Program-made: the position numbers and the translations under genes
Assembly: GCA_003561715.1 (NCBI GenBank)
Contig: PWVU01000110.1
Location: forward strand, 1 to 6,731
DNA from: Candidatus Kaiserbacteria bacterium
GTDB taxonomy: Bacteria > Patescibacteriota > Minisyncoccia > Phycocordibacterales > UBA12088
Reading direction: 5' to 3'
Length of the DNA: 6,731 nt
Notes under the pieces: generated by a model
What the model was told of the DNA's origin: nothing
Databases searched by the model: none
What the model saw: the letters and a program-made list of their open reading frames with translations, nothing else
In this document: positions 1-5,448 of the stretch, piece after piece
How positions within the stretch are numbered: the first letter of the stretch is position 1
How the letters are laid out: each line of letters starts with the position of its first letter

Positions 1-306
1 GGGGGCGCCACCACCCAAACCATCCGCCGCTACAACCTCTCTGACCTCTCGTATGTCGATCAAGGCCCCGACTTTGGCGGCCTCATTGTTTCCCTTGTCA
101 TCGACGGCGACTACGTCTACGCGGGTGGTGGTGGTACCACCAACCGTGTTCGTCGCTACAACCTCTCCGACCTTTCATTCGTCGACGAAAGTCCTTTGTA
201 TGGGGGAACTGTTTCCGCTCTTGTTAAGGGAGATACCTACCTTTACGCCGGGGGTGCCACTACCCGAACCATCCGCCGCTATGCTCTCAGCGCGACGGAA
301 ACCGAC
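1..306 (+). repeat. Tandem 41-42-residue propeller-like repeats
   Basis: Three in-frame copies share the pattern YAGG-x-TT-x(2)-[IV]RRY-[NA]-LS. The TT residues lie at bases 10, 136 and 259, giving periods of 126 and 123 bases; the third copy is incomplete. DNA identity is also high around the RRYNLSDL segment. The array runs off the left edge, so the number of blades is unknown. A Kelch- or PQQ-like beta propeller is an inference from period and Gly/aromatic spacing only. Confidence 0.75.
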
Positions 307-1902
307 CTATCCCTCGAAGATCCCCTTGAAATAAAAGGCAACCTCACCAACTCCGGCGTCTTCTCAACCGGCACCTCCACCCTCACCCTCTCCGGCACCT
401 CCCCGCAAACGCTAACAGGTTCCCTCACCGGTGACTCCTCTCTTTACAACCTCACCATTACCAACACCTCAGGCAACGGCACTACCACCTTCTCGGTCAT
501 CTTTGCCGACAGCGCACAGACAACAGGCACTTTCACCATGAACGCCTCCACCTCAGCTCAGTTTACCGCAGGCGACACCTACACATTCACTAACATAGAT
601 CTCAACGGTGGTCCCTCCTCCCCCGTCTGGCTTCGCTCAAGCGAGCGTGGTACCCAATGGAACCTCGTGGTAGACGGCACCCAGTACAATGTCACGTATG
701 TGAACGCGGAAGACAGTAATGCCTGTAGTGGAGCGACCATCACCACCACCGGTGGCATTAATATCAATAACAACACCTGCTGGGCCTTTGAATCAGGTGT
801 CGCCCCCACCCCCGGCTCACTTGCGCTCGTCGCACCACCCTTCCAGAAGGGTAACGCCCTCACCAATGTCTCTTCTGTTTCGGGCGCCGAGCTCATTGTC
901 TTCACCCTTGCGGCAACTGATGAAGCCATCAGCGTCACCCAACTTGACGTTGAACTCCTCAACGCAAACGGCATCATCGACACCGACTTCTCCAATATCC
1001 AGCTCTATCGTGACAACAACCAAGACGGGGTGATCGACGGCGGCGACACCCAAGTCGGCGGCGCCGGCACCGCGGTCTACTCCGGCGGCAGACTCTACCT
1101 CCGCTTCACCACTCCCTTCACGGTAGCGCAAGGACAAACCGAGCACTTCATCGTCCGCACCGACATTGCCAACCTCAAACCCGCCGATGAGTTCCTCGCG
1201 CTGGTGGCTCGCTACAATATCACCGCGACCGGTGCAGCCTCAGAAAGCACGATCAACGCCCAAGGTCCCCACCAACGCGCCTACCACGCCAATATCGCGG
1301 GCTTTGCGGGTGGCACCTCACTCAGTGGTATTGTCGCCGGCGCAGGCGTCATCCAAGGTGGTTCATCAGGAGGCGGGGGCAAAGTGGTCAACAATCCCAC
1401 CCTCGTGATCCCCGAGAACACCAACTTCAAAAAACCTACTGCGCTTGGAGATGTCTCTCAGTGGACCAGTCCCACCAACGCCTACCTCGAGAACAACATG
1501 TTCGCAACCGCCGGTACCAATGGACTCATGCAAGACTACCGCACCTTCAACTTCAACGTCCCTGAAGGTAGCACCATCTCCGGTATTGAGGTTCGCCTGG
1601 CAGCACGTGCGCAAAGTGCGGGCGGCACCATCGGTATTGAACTCTCATGGAACAGTGGCGAGAGCACAACAGTAACCGGCAATCAAACCTCCGCTCTCAC
1701 CACCTCCTCATCCCTCTACATCCTCGGTGGCACTTCCCAACTCTGGGGGCGTTCGTGGACACCCGGTGAGTTCACAAACGGCACCTTCACCCTGCGCCTT
1801 ACTTCCAACAATGACCAAAACACCGTCGAACTTGACGCGGTAGACGTACGTGTCTACCACGCCGTGGGAGGAGGGAGCGAAGGAGGAGGTGGTGGGGTGT
1901 AG
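1..1902 (+). CDS. Modular surface/secreted repeat protein, 3' part (5' end outside window)
   Basis: The frame is open from base 1 to the TAG at 1900-1902 (633 codons), so the true start lies upstream; the ATG at 196 falls inside a repeat and is not a likely start. Codons 1-102 hold repeats of 41-42 residues with the core TIRRYNLSDLSYVD and YAGG, resembling propeller blades. Codons about 108-265 form a Thr/Ser/Asn-rich beta module ending in an NACSGATI...NNTCWAF pattern, which I know from parcubacterial surface proteins. Codons about 270-455 form a second module with a DNNQDGVIDGGD loop (338-349) that matches an EF-hand/dockerin-type calcium loop, except that Asp replaces Glu at position 12. 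After a Gly-rich linker, codons 461-620 look like a beta-sandwich (QDYRTFNFNVPEGSTISGIE, then LWGRSW). The tail is GGGSEGGGGGV with no membrane anchor or LPXTG motif. Export and adhesion are inferred; the exact function is unknown. Confidence 0.8.
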   Translation, partial: GGATTQTIRRYNLSDLSYVDQGPDFGGLIVSLVIDGDYVYAGGGGTTNRVRRYNLSDLSFVDESPLYGGTVSALVKGDTYLYAGGATTRTIRRYALSATETDLSLEDPLEIKGNLTNSGVFSTGTSTLTLSGTSPQTLTGSLTGDSSLYNLTITNTSGNGTTTFSVIFADSAQTTGTFTMNASTSAQFTAGDTYTFTNIDLNGGPSSPVWLRSSERGTQWNLVVDGTQYNVTYVNAEDSNACSGATITTTGGININNNTCWAFESGVAPTPGSLALVAPPFQKGNALTNVSSVSGAELIVFTLAATDEAISVTQLDVELLNANGIIDTDFSNIQLYRDNNQDGVIDGGDTQVGGAGTAVYSGGRLYLRFTTPFTVAQGQTEHFIVRTDIANLKPADEFLALVARYNITATGAASESTINAQGPHQRAYHANIAGFAGGTSLSGIVAGAGVIQGGSSGGGGKVVNNPTLVIPENTNFKKPTALGDVSQWTSPTNAYLENNMFATAGTNGLMQDYRTFNFNVPEGSTISGIEVRLAARAQSAGGTIGIELSWNSGESTTVTGNQTSALTTSSSLYILGGTSQLWGRSWTPGEFTNGTFTLRLTSNNDQNTVELDAVDVRVYHAVGGGSEGGGGGV

Positions 1903-1995
1903 GGGTTATTGATATACAGAATATACAGCGGCCGGGCGGGGGTACGGAACGTGCGTATATACCGACACATCTCGTGTAGTTCGACGTTCTTCAAT

Positions 1996-2023
1996 TTGAC
2001 ATTTCAATCTATCAGAGTATGAT
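1996..2023 (+). promoter_or_regulatory. Sigma70-type promoter for secE-nusG-rplK
   Basis: A perfect TTGACA (1996-2001) is followed after 16 bases by TATGAT (2018-2023). Transcription would start near 2030, leaving a 5' leader of about 47 bases before secE. This is the best promoter match in the window, and it sits where an operon promoter is expected. Confidence 0.7.
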
Positions 2024-2030
2024 AATAAAA

Positions 2031-2051
2031 AAAGCGCCCAACGGGCGTTTT
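2031..2051 (+). terminator. Hairpin between surface-protein gene and secE (terminator or 5' leader stem)
   Basis: AAAGCGCCC (2031-2039) pairs with GGGCGTTTT (2043-2051) around a 3-base loop: 9 bp including one G-T pair. The preceding A run and the T run inside the 3' arm make it look like a short intrinsic terminator for readthrough from the upstream gene. The T run is only four bases and is followed by A6, so termination on the + strand would be weak. It begins almost exactly at the predicted start of the secE transcript, so it would also be the 5'-terminal stem of that mRNA. Confidence 0.5.
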
Positions 2052-2076
2052 AAAAAACCTAAGTAATTCCCTCAGT

Positions 2077-2262
2077 ATGAATTCCATATTCACGTATTTG
2101 CGCGAGACGCGGGGTGAGTTAAAGCATGTCTCATGGCCGACTGTCCGCCAGACCTACATATTCACCGTGCTGGTGATCGTTATTTCGATTGTGACTTCGC
2201 TTTACCTCGGTTTCTTCGATTACCTCTTCTCGCAATTTTTGGAGCGCTTTATCCTGCGCTAA
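2077..2262 (+). CDS. secE: Preprotein translocase subunit SecE
   Basis: SecE is the small essential membrane subunit of the SecYEG protein-export channel and clamps SecY. The 61-residue product is a normal length for the short, single-span bacterial form. The cytoplasmic amphipathic segment carries the family hallmark RGELKHVSWPT (about residues 12-22), followed by one hydrophobic span, about residues 27-52 (YIFTVLVIVISIVTSLYLGF). The ATG at 2077 gives a full-length protein, but no Shine-Dalgarno sequence is visible upstream. It is first in a secE-nusG-rplK block, with 45 bases to nusG, and a strong promoter lies about 55 bases upstream. The secE-nusG order is conserved across bacteria and supports the call. 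Confidence 0.95.
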   Translation: MNSIFTYLRETRGELKHVSWPTVRQTYIFTVLVIVISIVTSLYLGFFDYLFSQFLERFILR

Positions 2263-2307
2263 CCGCAGTCGAATATCCTGTTCTTTTACTGAGTAATCTC
2301 TTTTCGT

Positions 2308-2865
2308 ATGAACGACACCTCACCAAAAGTAGCACAAAACGAAGACGCGAAGTGGTATGCGATCCATACCTACGCCGGGTATGAGAATGCTGTCGAGCGC
2401 AACTTAAAACAGCGTATCACCTCGCTTGGTCTTGAGAATAAGATCTTTGAAGTGGTTGTGCCGACAGAAAAGAAGATCAAGATCAAAGGCGGCAAGCGTG
2501 TAGAGGAAGAAGAGAAAGTGTATCCCGGGTACATTCTGGTACAGATGTTGGTCGATGAGGAGTCATGGTACGCGGTGCGCAATACCCCCCGCGTGACGGG
2601 TTTTGTAGGAGCGGGGGTTGAGCCGGTGCCGTTGACCCCCGAGGAGGTCAAGACGCTCTTCAAGCGCATGGAGACCGATACGGTCAAGCATAAGATCGAT
2701 CTTGCCGCGGATGATGCGGTCATTATTACCGATGGGCCATTCAAAGATCTCGAAGGAAAAGTGGGTGAGGTCGACGAGGAGCGGGGTAAAGTGAAGGTCT
2801 TGGTGCCGATGTTTGGTCGTGAGACACCGGTCGAACTTGACTTTTTGCAGGTAAAGAGGGCATAG
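2308..2865 (+). CDS. nusG: Transcription termination/antitermination factor NusG
   Basis: NusG binds RNA polymerase to promote processive elongation and links it to Rho or to ribosomal protein uS10. The 185-residue protein has both standard parts. The NGN domain is at about residues 14-118 (KWYAIHTYAGYENAVERNL, then YPGYILVQM and VRNTPRVTGFVG). The KOW domain is at about 130-185 (VIITDGPFKDLEGKVGEV, ending in VELDFLQVKRA). The length is typical and no insertion is seen. The ATG at 2308 leaves a short polar N-terminal leader, which is normal for the family. It has no clear Shine-Dalgarno sequence. The gene is co-directional with secE and rplK; the 112 bases to rplK could hold a very short ORF. 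Confidence 0.97.
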   Translation: MNDTSPKVAQNEDAKWYAIHTYAGYENAVERNLKQRITSLGLENKIFEVVVPTEKKIKIKGGKRVEEEEKVYPGYILVQMLVDEESWYAVRNTPRVTGFVGAGVEPVPLTPEEVKTLFKRMETDTVKHKIDLAADDAVIITDGPFKDLEGKVGEVDEERGKVKVLVPMFGRETPVELDFLQVKRA

Positions 2866-2963
2866 TGTTGGAATTCTGGCGAAAGAGAGTCAAATCCGAA
2901 ATCCGTATTTTCAATCCAGATACACCTAAAGAGAAAAACAAGCAACTAGTAACCAGAAACTAA
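2865..2963 (+). CDS. Possible 32-residue small ORF between nusG and rplK
   Basis: A GTG at 2865-2867 overlaps the last base of the nusG TAG and opens a 32-codon frame ending in TAA at 2961-2963, 14 bases before rplK. The peptide would start MLEFWRKRVKSEIRIF and is rich in Lys and Arg. A GAGGG lies 5 bases before the GTG, the only plausible Shine-Dalgarno-like sequence by a start in this operon. I recognise no family. A frame this short can easily arise by chance, so this is a candidate only. Confidence 0.2.
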   Translation: MLEFWRKRVKSEIRIFNPDTPKEKNKQLVTRN

Positions 2964-2977
2964 CAACTACTATATAT

Positions 2978-3400
2978 ATGGCTAAGAAAATAACCAAAAA
3001 AGTAAAACTGCAGATTCAAGGAGGCGCGGCGACTCCGGCGCCACCGGTTGGTACCGCGCTTGGTCCCACGGGGGTCAACATTGGTGAATTCGTCAAGCAA
3101 TTCAACGATGCGACACAAGATCGGCGAGGTGAAGTGGTGCCGGTTGAGCTCAATGTGTATGATGACCGCACGTTCGACTTCGTCCTCAAAGTCTCACCCG
3201 CATCCCAGCTTATTTTGAAAGAGCTTGGCAAAAAATCCGGCTCCGGAAAGAATTTGGTGCAAAAGGTGGGGAAGCTCTCCGATGCGCAATTGACCAAGGT
3301 TGCGGAAACAAAGATGCCCGACCTCAATACGAAAGACATTGAGCAGGCAAAGAAGGTCATTGCGGGAACGGCTCGGAGTATGGGGGCGGAAGTGGTCTAA
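2978..3400 (+). CDS. rplK: 50S ribosomal protein L11 (uL11)
   Basis: uL11 binds the GTPase-associated region of 23S rRNA at the base of the L7/L12 stalk and takes part in factor binding and the stringent response. The 140-residue product has the usual length. The N-terminal domain shows the hallmark KLQIQGGAATPAPPVGTALG followed by PTGVNIGEFVKQFNDAT (about residues 9-45). The C-terminal rRNA-binding domain is at about 72-140 (KVGKLSDAQLTKVAE, then DIEQAKKVIAGTARSMGAEV). The ATG at 2978 is preceded by TATATATA and no Shine-Dalgarno sequence. rplA, which normally follows directly, is absent: the next 470 bases contain no credible gene. A perfect 10-bp hairpin spans the stop codon. Confidence 0.97.
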   Translation: MAKKITKKVKLQIQGGAATPAPPVGTALGPTGVNIGEFVKQFNDATQDRRGEVVPVELNVYDDRTFDFVLKVSPASQLILKELGKKSGSGKNLVQKVGKLSDAQLTKVAETKMPDLNTKDIEQAKKVIAGTARSMGAEVV

Positions 3401-3411
3401 GCCACTTCCGC
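3386..3411 (+). other. Perfect hairpin spanning the rplK stop codon
   Basis: GCGGAAGTGG (3386-3395) pairs perfectly with CCACTTCCGC (3402-3411); the 6-base loop contains the TAA stop. No T run follows on either strand, so it is not a classic intrinsic terminator. It may mark the 3' end of the operon mRNA or protect it from nucleases. Confidence 0.55.
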
Positions 3412-3570
3412 GGACCTTGTGAGATATTTTGGAGAGCTATGCTCGAACAAAATATCCACAAGGTGTATTCAATGAGAAAAGGAGCTGTAAGCGACTATTT
3501 CGAATTAATGCTTTAGCGCTGATCCTGTGAGGATTTGAAATTACGTAAGATAGAACACACATCAGGAAGT

Positions 3571-3603
3571 ACACGACGCGCGGGCATTGCCCGCGCGTTG
3601 TGT
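3571..3603. other. 15-bp GC-rich hairpin
   Basis: ACACGACGCGCGGGC (3571-3585) pairs with GCCCGCGCGTTGTGT (3589-3603) around the loop ATT, with a single G-T wobble. Neither strand has a T run next to it. It is too long and too stable to be chance, and may be the 3' end of the rplK transcript, a structured RNA element or a protein-binding inverted repeat. Confidence 0.6.
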
Positions 3604-3616
3604 GTAGATTCATTCC

Positions 3617-3647
3617 AAAAAAAGGGGTCGCGGCGGGTGCCGCGACC
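3617..3647 (-). terminator. Intrinsic terminator on the minus strand
   Basis: GGTCGCGGC (3626-3634) pairs perfectly with GCCGCGACC (3639-3647) around a 4-base loop. Read on the minus strand, the stem is followed by CC and then seven T residues (A run at 3617-3623 on the + strand), a textbook intrinsic terminator. No minus-strand protein gene lies upstream of it within reach, so it implies either a small minus-strand RNA or control of antisense transcription across dcd. Confidence 0.5.
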
Positions 3648-3708
3648 AAGTGAATAGGGAGGAAACGCCTCAAGTCGGGTGTCACAGGAGAAACCCACGA
3701 ACACTTGG
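3646..3708. ncRNA. Candidate structured RNA or leader element
   Basis: CCAAGTG (3646-3652) pairs perfectly with CACTTGG (3702-3708), enclosing two small hairpins: GAGG/CCTC (3659-3671) and GGGT/ACCC (3677-3696). This gives a possible three-way junction. On the minus strand it would lie directly before the terminator at 3647-3617, and a weak promoter-like pair (TTGCAA at 3742-3737, TATCCT at 3717-3712, spacer 19) lies just upstream. On the + strand it is followed by TTTTG and an 11-T run. The inner stems are only 4 bp, and it matches no riboswitch class I know. Confidence 0.22.
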
Positions 3709-3834
3709 GTCAGGATACCAACTTTTGTTTTTTTTTTTGCAACTGCGTCATTTGTCCACATGCGTGCGCTTGTGCAAAAACACCCACAATACATTTGACG
3801 CTTCGGCAAAAACGACTTTGAGTAGCGGTGTTTC

Positions 3835-3863
3835 TTGCGTCGGGTGCCACGAGTCTCTAGTAT
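3835..3863 (+). promoter_or_regulatory. Putative promoter for dcd
   Basis: TTGCGT (3835-3840) and TAGTAT (3858-3863) are separated by an ideal 17 bases. The predicted transcription start, about 3870, lies only a few bases before the ATG at 3873, so the mRNA would be nearly leaderless. That fits the absence of a Shine-Dalgarno sequence. Confidence 0.45.
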
Positions 3864-3872
3864 GGTGTGGTC

Positions 3873-4985
3873 ATGAATCGCCATCGTCGCGCCTACGGCG
3901 CACTTCCATCGCAACACCTGCGCGAGCTTATGCGCTCCGGGTTCATATTTGGTGGTGATGAAGCGCGTATCGGACCGGCGTCACTCGATCTTACACTGTC
4001 ATCCGAGCTCTATGAGATAGAAGGCGTGGCACAACCGATGCCGGGCGAGACCGTGCGTGATCTTCTTGCCCTCATCAAGTTGCACGAGCATAAAATCGAA
4101 GAGCCTCTTCGGAAGCAACGCACGTATCTGGCACGATTGAATGAATCACTTCGTCTTCCGGAAGGGATCTACGGTTTTTGTAATCCCAAATCGTCAACCG
4201 GACGTATTGATATGCATGTGCGCGTCATTGCTGATCGAGTCTCGCGATACGATACGGTGACGCCTGCGGGCTTTGCGGGCGAATTATGGCTGGTCATTTC
4301 GCCGCGTTCATTTCCCGTCTTGATACACGAAGGCGAGACACTGACCCAGTTGCGTCTCTTTAATGGCGACACCCGTTTTAATGAATTGGAGCTGCAGACC
4401 GCTCTGCGTGAGTATAAGTTGATGTGGTATGGCGAAAAAAATGTCCCGTTTGAGTATGCAGACATTGAGATCAAAGATGGGGACGGGTCTCTTATTCTGA
4501 CCGCTGACACCGGGAGCTCGGTCGTGGGGTATGTATGCACCGAGCCGGATACGGTCTTGGACATTGCCAAGATCAGCGGGTACGAGCCCGGAGAATTCTT
4601 TGAGCCGATTCATGCGATCAATGATCGCATTGCGCTTAAGAAAGACCGTTTCTATATTCTCTCGTCGCGCGAGCGTATTCGTATTCCGCCTGGTCTTGCC
4701 AGCGAAATGGTGCCAATGGATGAGCGTAGTGGCGATTTTAGGAGTCACTATGCCGGCTTTCTTGACCCGGGCTGGGGCTGGGGAGTTGCGGGCGAGGGCT
4801 TTGGGCGACCGTTTACGCTTGAAGTGCGTCCGTTCGAAGACCTGTTTGTGCGCGCCGGGCAACCTATTGCCAAGATACGCTTTGAGTACATGCTCGAGAC
4901 GCCGGACATCTCGTATGATACGCGCGCGTCGAACTATCTCTCGCAAAGCGGACCGAGACTGGGGAAGCAATTCAAAACAAGGTAG
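3873..4985 (+). CDS. dcd: dCTP deaminase, long tandem-domain form (370 residues)
   Basis: This enzyme converts dCTP to dUTP and ammonia in the cytosol, supplying the route to dTMP. The protein is about twice the length of E. coli Dcd and holds two dUTPase-like halves, as in the long dCTP deaminases known from some alphaproteobacteria. Half 1 (about 30-165) has IGPASLDLTL, then NPKSSTGR (104-111, the Ser-x3-Arg catalytic pair) and a PAGFAGELWL strand. Half 2 (about 197-340) has SSRERIRIPPGLASE, then RSGDFR (Ser286, Arg290), LDPGWGWG and TLEV (Glu317). By my alignment to E. coli Dcd (Ser111, Arg115, Glu138), only half 2 keeps the catalytic Glu; half 1 has Val141. The ATG at 3873 is preferred, with a GTG two codons upstream as the alternative. 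It converges with thyX, which acts two steps later. Confidence 0.88.
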   Translation: MNRHRRAYGALPSQHLRELMRSGFIFGGDEARIGPASLDLTLSSELYEIEGVAQPMPGETVRDLLALIKLHEHKIEEPLRKQRTYLARLNESLRLPEGIYGFCNPKSSTGRIDMHVRVIADRVSRYDTVTPAGFAGELWLVISPRSFPVLIHEGETLTQLRLFNGDTRFNELELQTALREYKLMWYGEKNVPFEYADIEIKDGDGSLILTADTGSSVVGYVCTEPDTVLDIAKISGYEPGEFFEPIHAINDRIALKKDRFYILSSRERIRIPPGLASEMVPMDERSGDFRSHYAGFLDPGWGWGVAGEGFGRPFTLEVRPFEDLFVRAGQPIAKIRFEYMLETPDISYDTRASNYLSQSGPRLGKQFKTR

Positions 4986-5006
4986 CTTCTCGAGCACATA
5001 ACAGTG

Positions 5007-5046
5007 AAGGACAATACCGTTCAGTTAACTGAAAGGTATTGTCCTT
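5007..5046. terminator. Long inverted repeat after dcd (bidirectional terminator-like)
   Basis: AAGGACAATACC (5007-5018) pairs perfectly with GGTATTGTCCTT (5035-5046). After one G-A mismatch, TTCAG/CTGAA adds 5 bp around a TTAA loop: 17 bp in all. It lies 22 bases past the dcd stop, between convergent genes. There is no T run beyond the stem, so simple intrinsic termination is uncertain. Confidence 0.55.
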
Positions 5047-5119
5047 ATGTGTAACAAGCGACCGGGGTATTTTGGTGGAGGGGTGGTAATTTGCATGTCA
5101 ATCTTGCGCGACTGTAATC

Positions 5120-5142
5120 AGCGGGCGCCGAAGGCGCCCGCT
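5120..5142. terminator. GC-rich hairpin after thyX (terminator-like)
   Basis: AGCGGGCGCC (5120-5129) pairs perfectly with GGCGCCCGCT (5133-5142) around a 3-base loop. It lies 24 bases past the TAA that ends the full thyX frame, so it fits a 3' end for thyX if translation or transcription extends through the in-frame TGA. No T run follows on either strand. Confidence 0.5.
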
Positions 5143-5166
5143 ATTGATGAGGATACGTACGTCATT

Positions 5167-5448
5167 TTAGTCTTCCTTCCGCACAATATCCTGCTCGCCG
5201 CGCTTTACATCGAAGCGGTCGGGTTCTTGGTCGAGGTGCAAGACCAGTCCGTCGTTCGCAAATTCTTTTATAAGTGCTTCACCCATCTCGATCGCCCGAT
5301 GGCGCAACGTAGGATGTACGAAACGGGTCGCGCGTAGCTCAATAAGATACACCAGTGCCGAGAGATTGCCGGTTACGCGGTTGGTAGTGTTGAAGCCCAT
5401 GGCGGTGTAGTACTGCTTTACCTCAGGTGAGGTGAGGAGTCGCTCGAT
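5167..5448 (-). CDS. thyX: C-terminal remainder of ThyX, downstream of an in-frame TGA
   Basis: These 93 codons continue the thyX frame directly after the TGA at 5451-5449 and end in TAA (5169-5167). They read IERLLTSPEVKQYYTAMGF, then VTGNLSALVYLIELRATRF and HPTLRHRAIEM. The GNL-x(2)-L-x(3)-IELR and HP-x-LR pattern matches the nucleotide/flavin-binding end of a ThyX domain, which domain 2 otherwise lacks. An internal ATG at 5400-5398 could start a 77-codon peptide, but alone it would be only a fragment of a fold. There is no frameshift and no sign of decay, so this looks like part of one gene split by a single stop codon. Confidence 0.75.
   Translation of the reverse strand: MERLLTSPEVKQYYTAMGFNTTNRVTGNLSALVYLIELRATRFVHPTLRHRAIEMGEALIKEFANDGLVLHLDQEPDRFDVKRGEQDIVRKED

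Larger units (their letters stand above)
3401..3872. other. Long gene-free, structure-rich spacer between rplK and dcd
   Basis: No frame on either strand here resembles a protein I know, and the open frames that cross it run into dcd in the wrong frame or strand. It holds a 15-bp hairpin (3571-3603), a hairpin with a minus-strand T run (3617-3647), a possible branched fold (3646-3708), an 11-T run (3728-3738) and a promoter next to dcd. The short word CGGGTG[CT]C occurs at 3634, 3676 and 3841. I looked for tRNA, tmRNA, RNase P RNA and SRP RNA hallmarks and found none. Confidence 0.6.

Noticed and set aside
2971..2977. TATATAT before rplK as a -10 element
   Set aside because: It directly abuts the ATG, leaving no room for a transcription start; rplK is more likely co-transcribed with nusG.
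3650..3720. RNase P RNA, SRP RNA, tmRNA or a known riboswitch
   Set aside because: GGGAGGAAACGCC only faintly resembles the RNase P GAGGAAAGTCC motif; no matching 3' conserved region, tRNA-like end or known riboswitch core is present.
3513..3917. 134-codon minus-strand frame in the rplK-dcd spacer
   Set aside because: It crosses two perfect hairpins and the poly-T run, overlaps the dcd start and has no family resemblance.
4308..4997. 229-codon frame on the minus strand
   Set aside because: Antisense shadow of dcd with no recognisable motif.
5047..5337. 96-codon + frame after dcd
   Set aside because: It starts next to a terminator-like stem, translates through the 5120-5142 hairpin and is mostly antisense to the thyX end.
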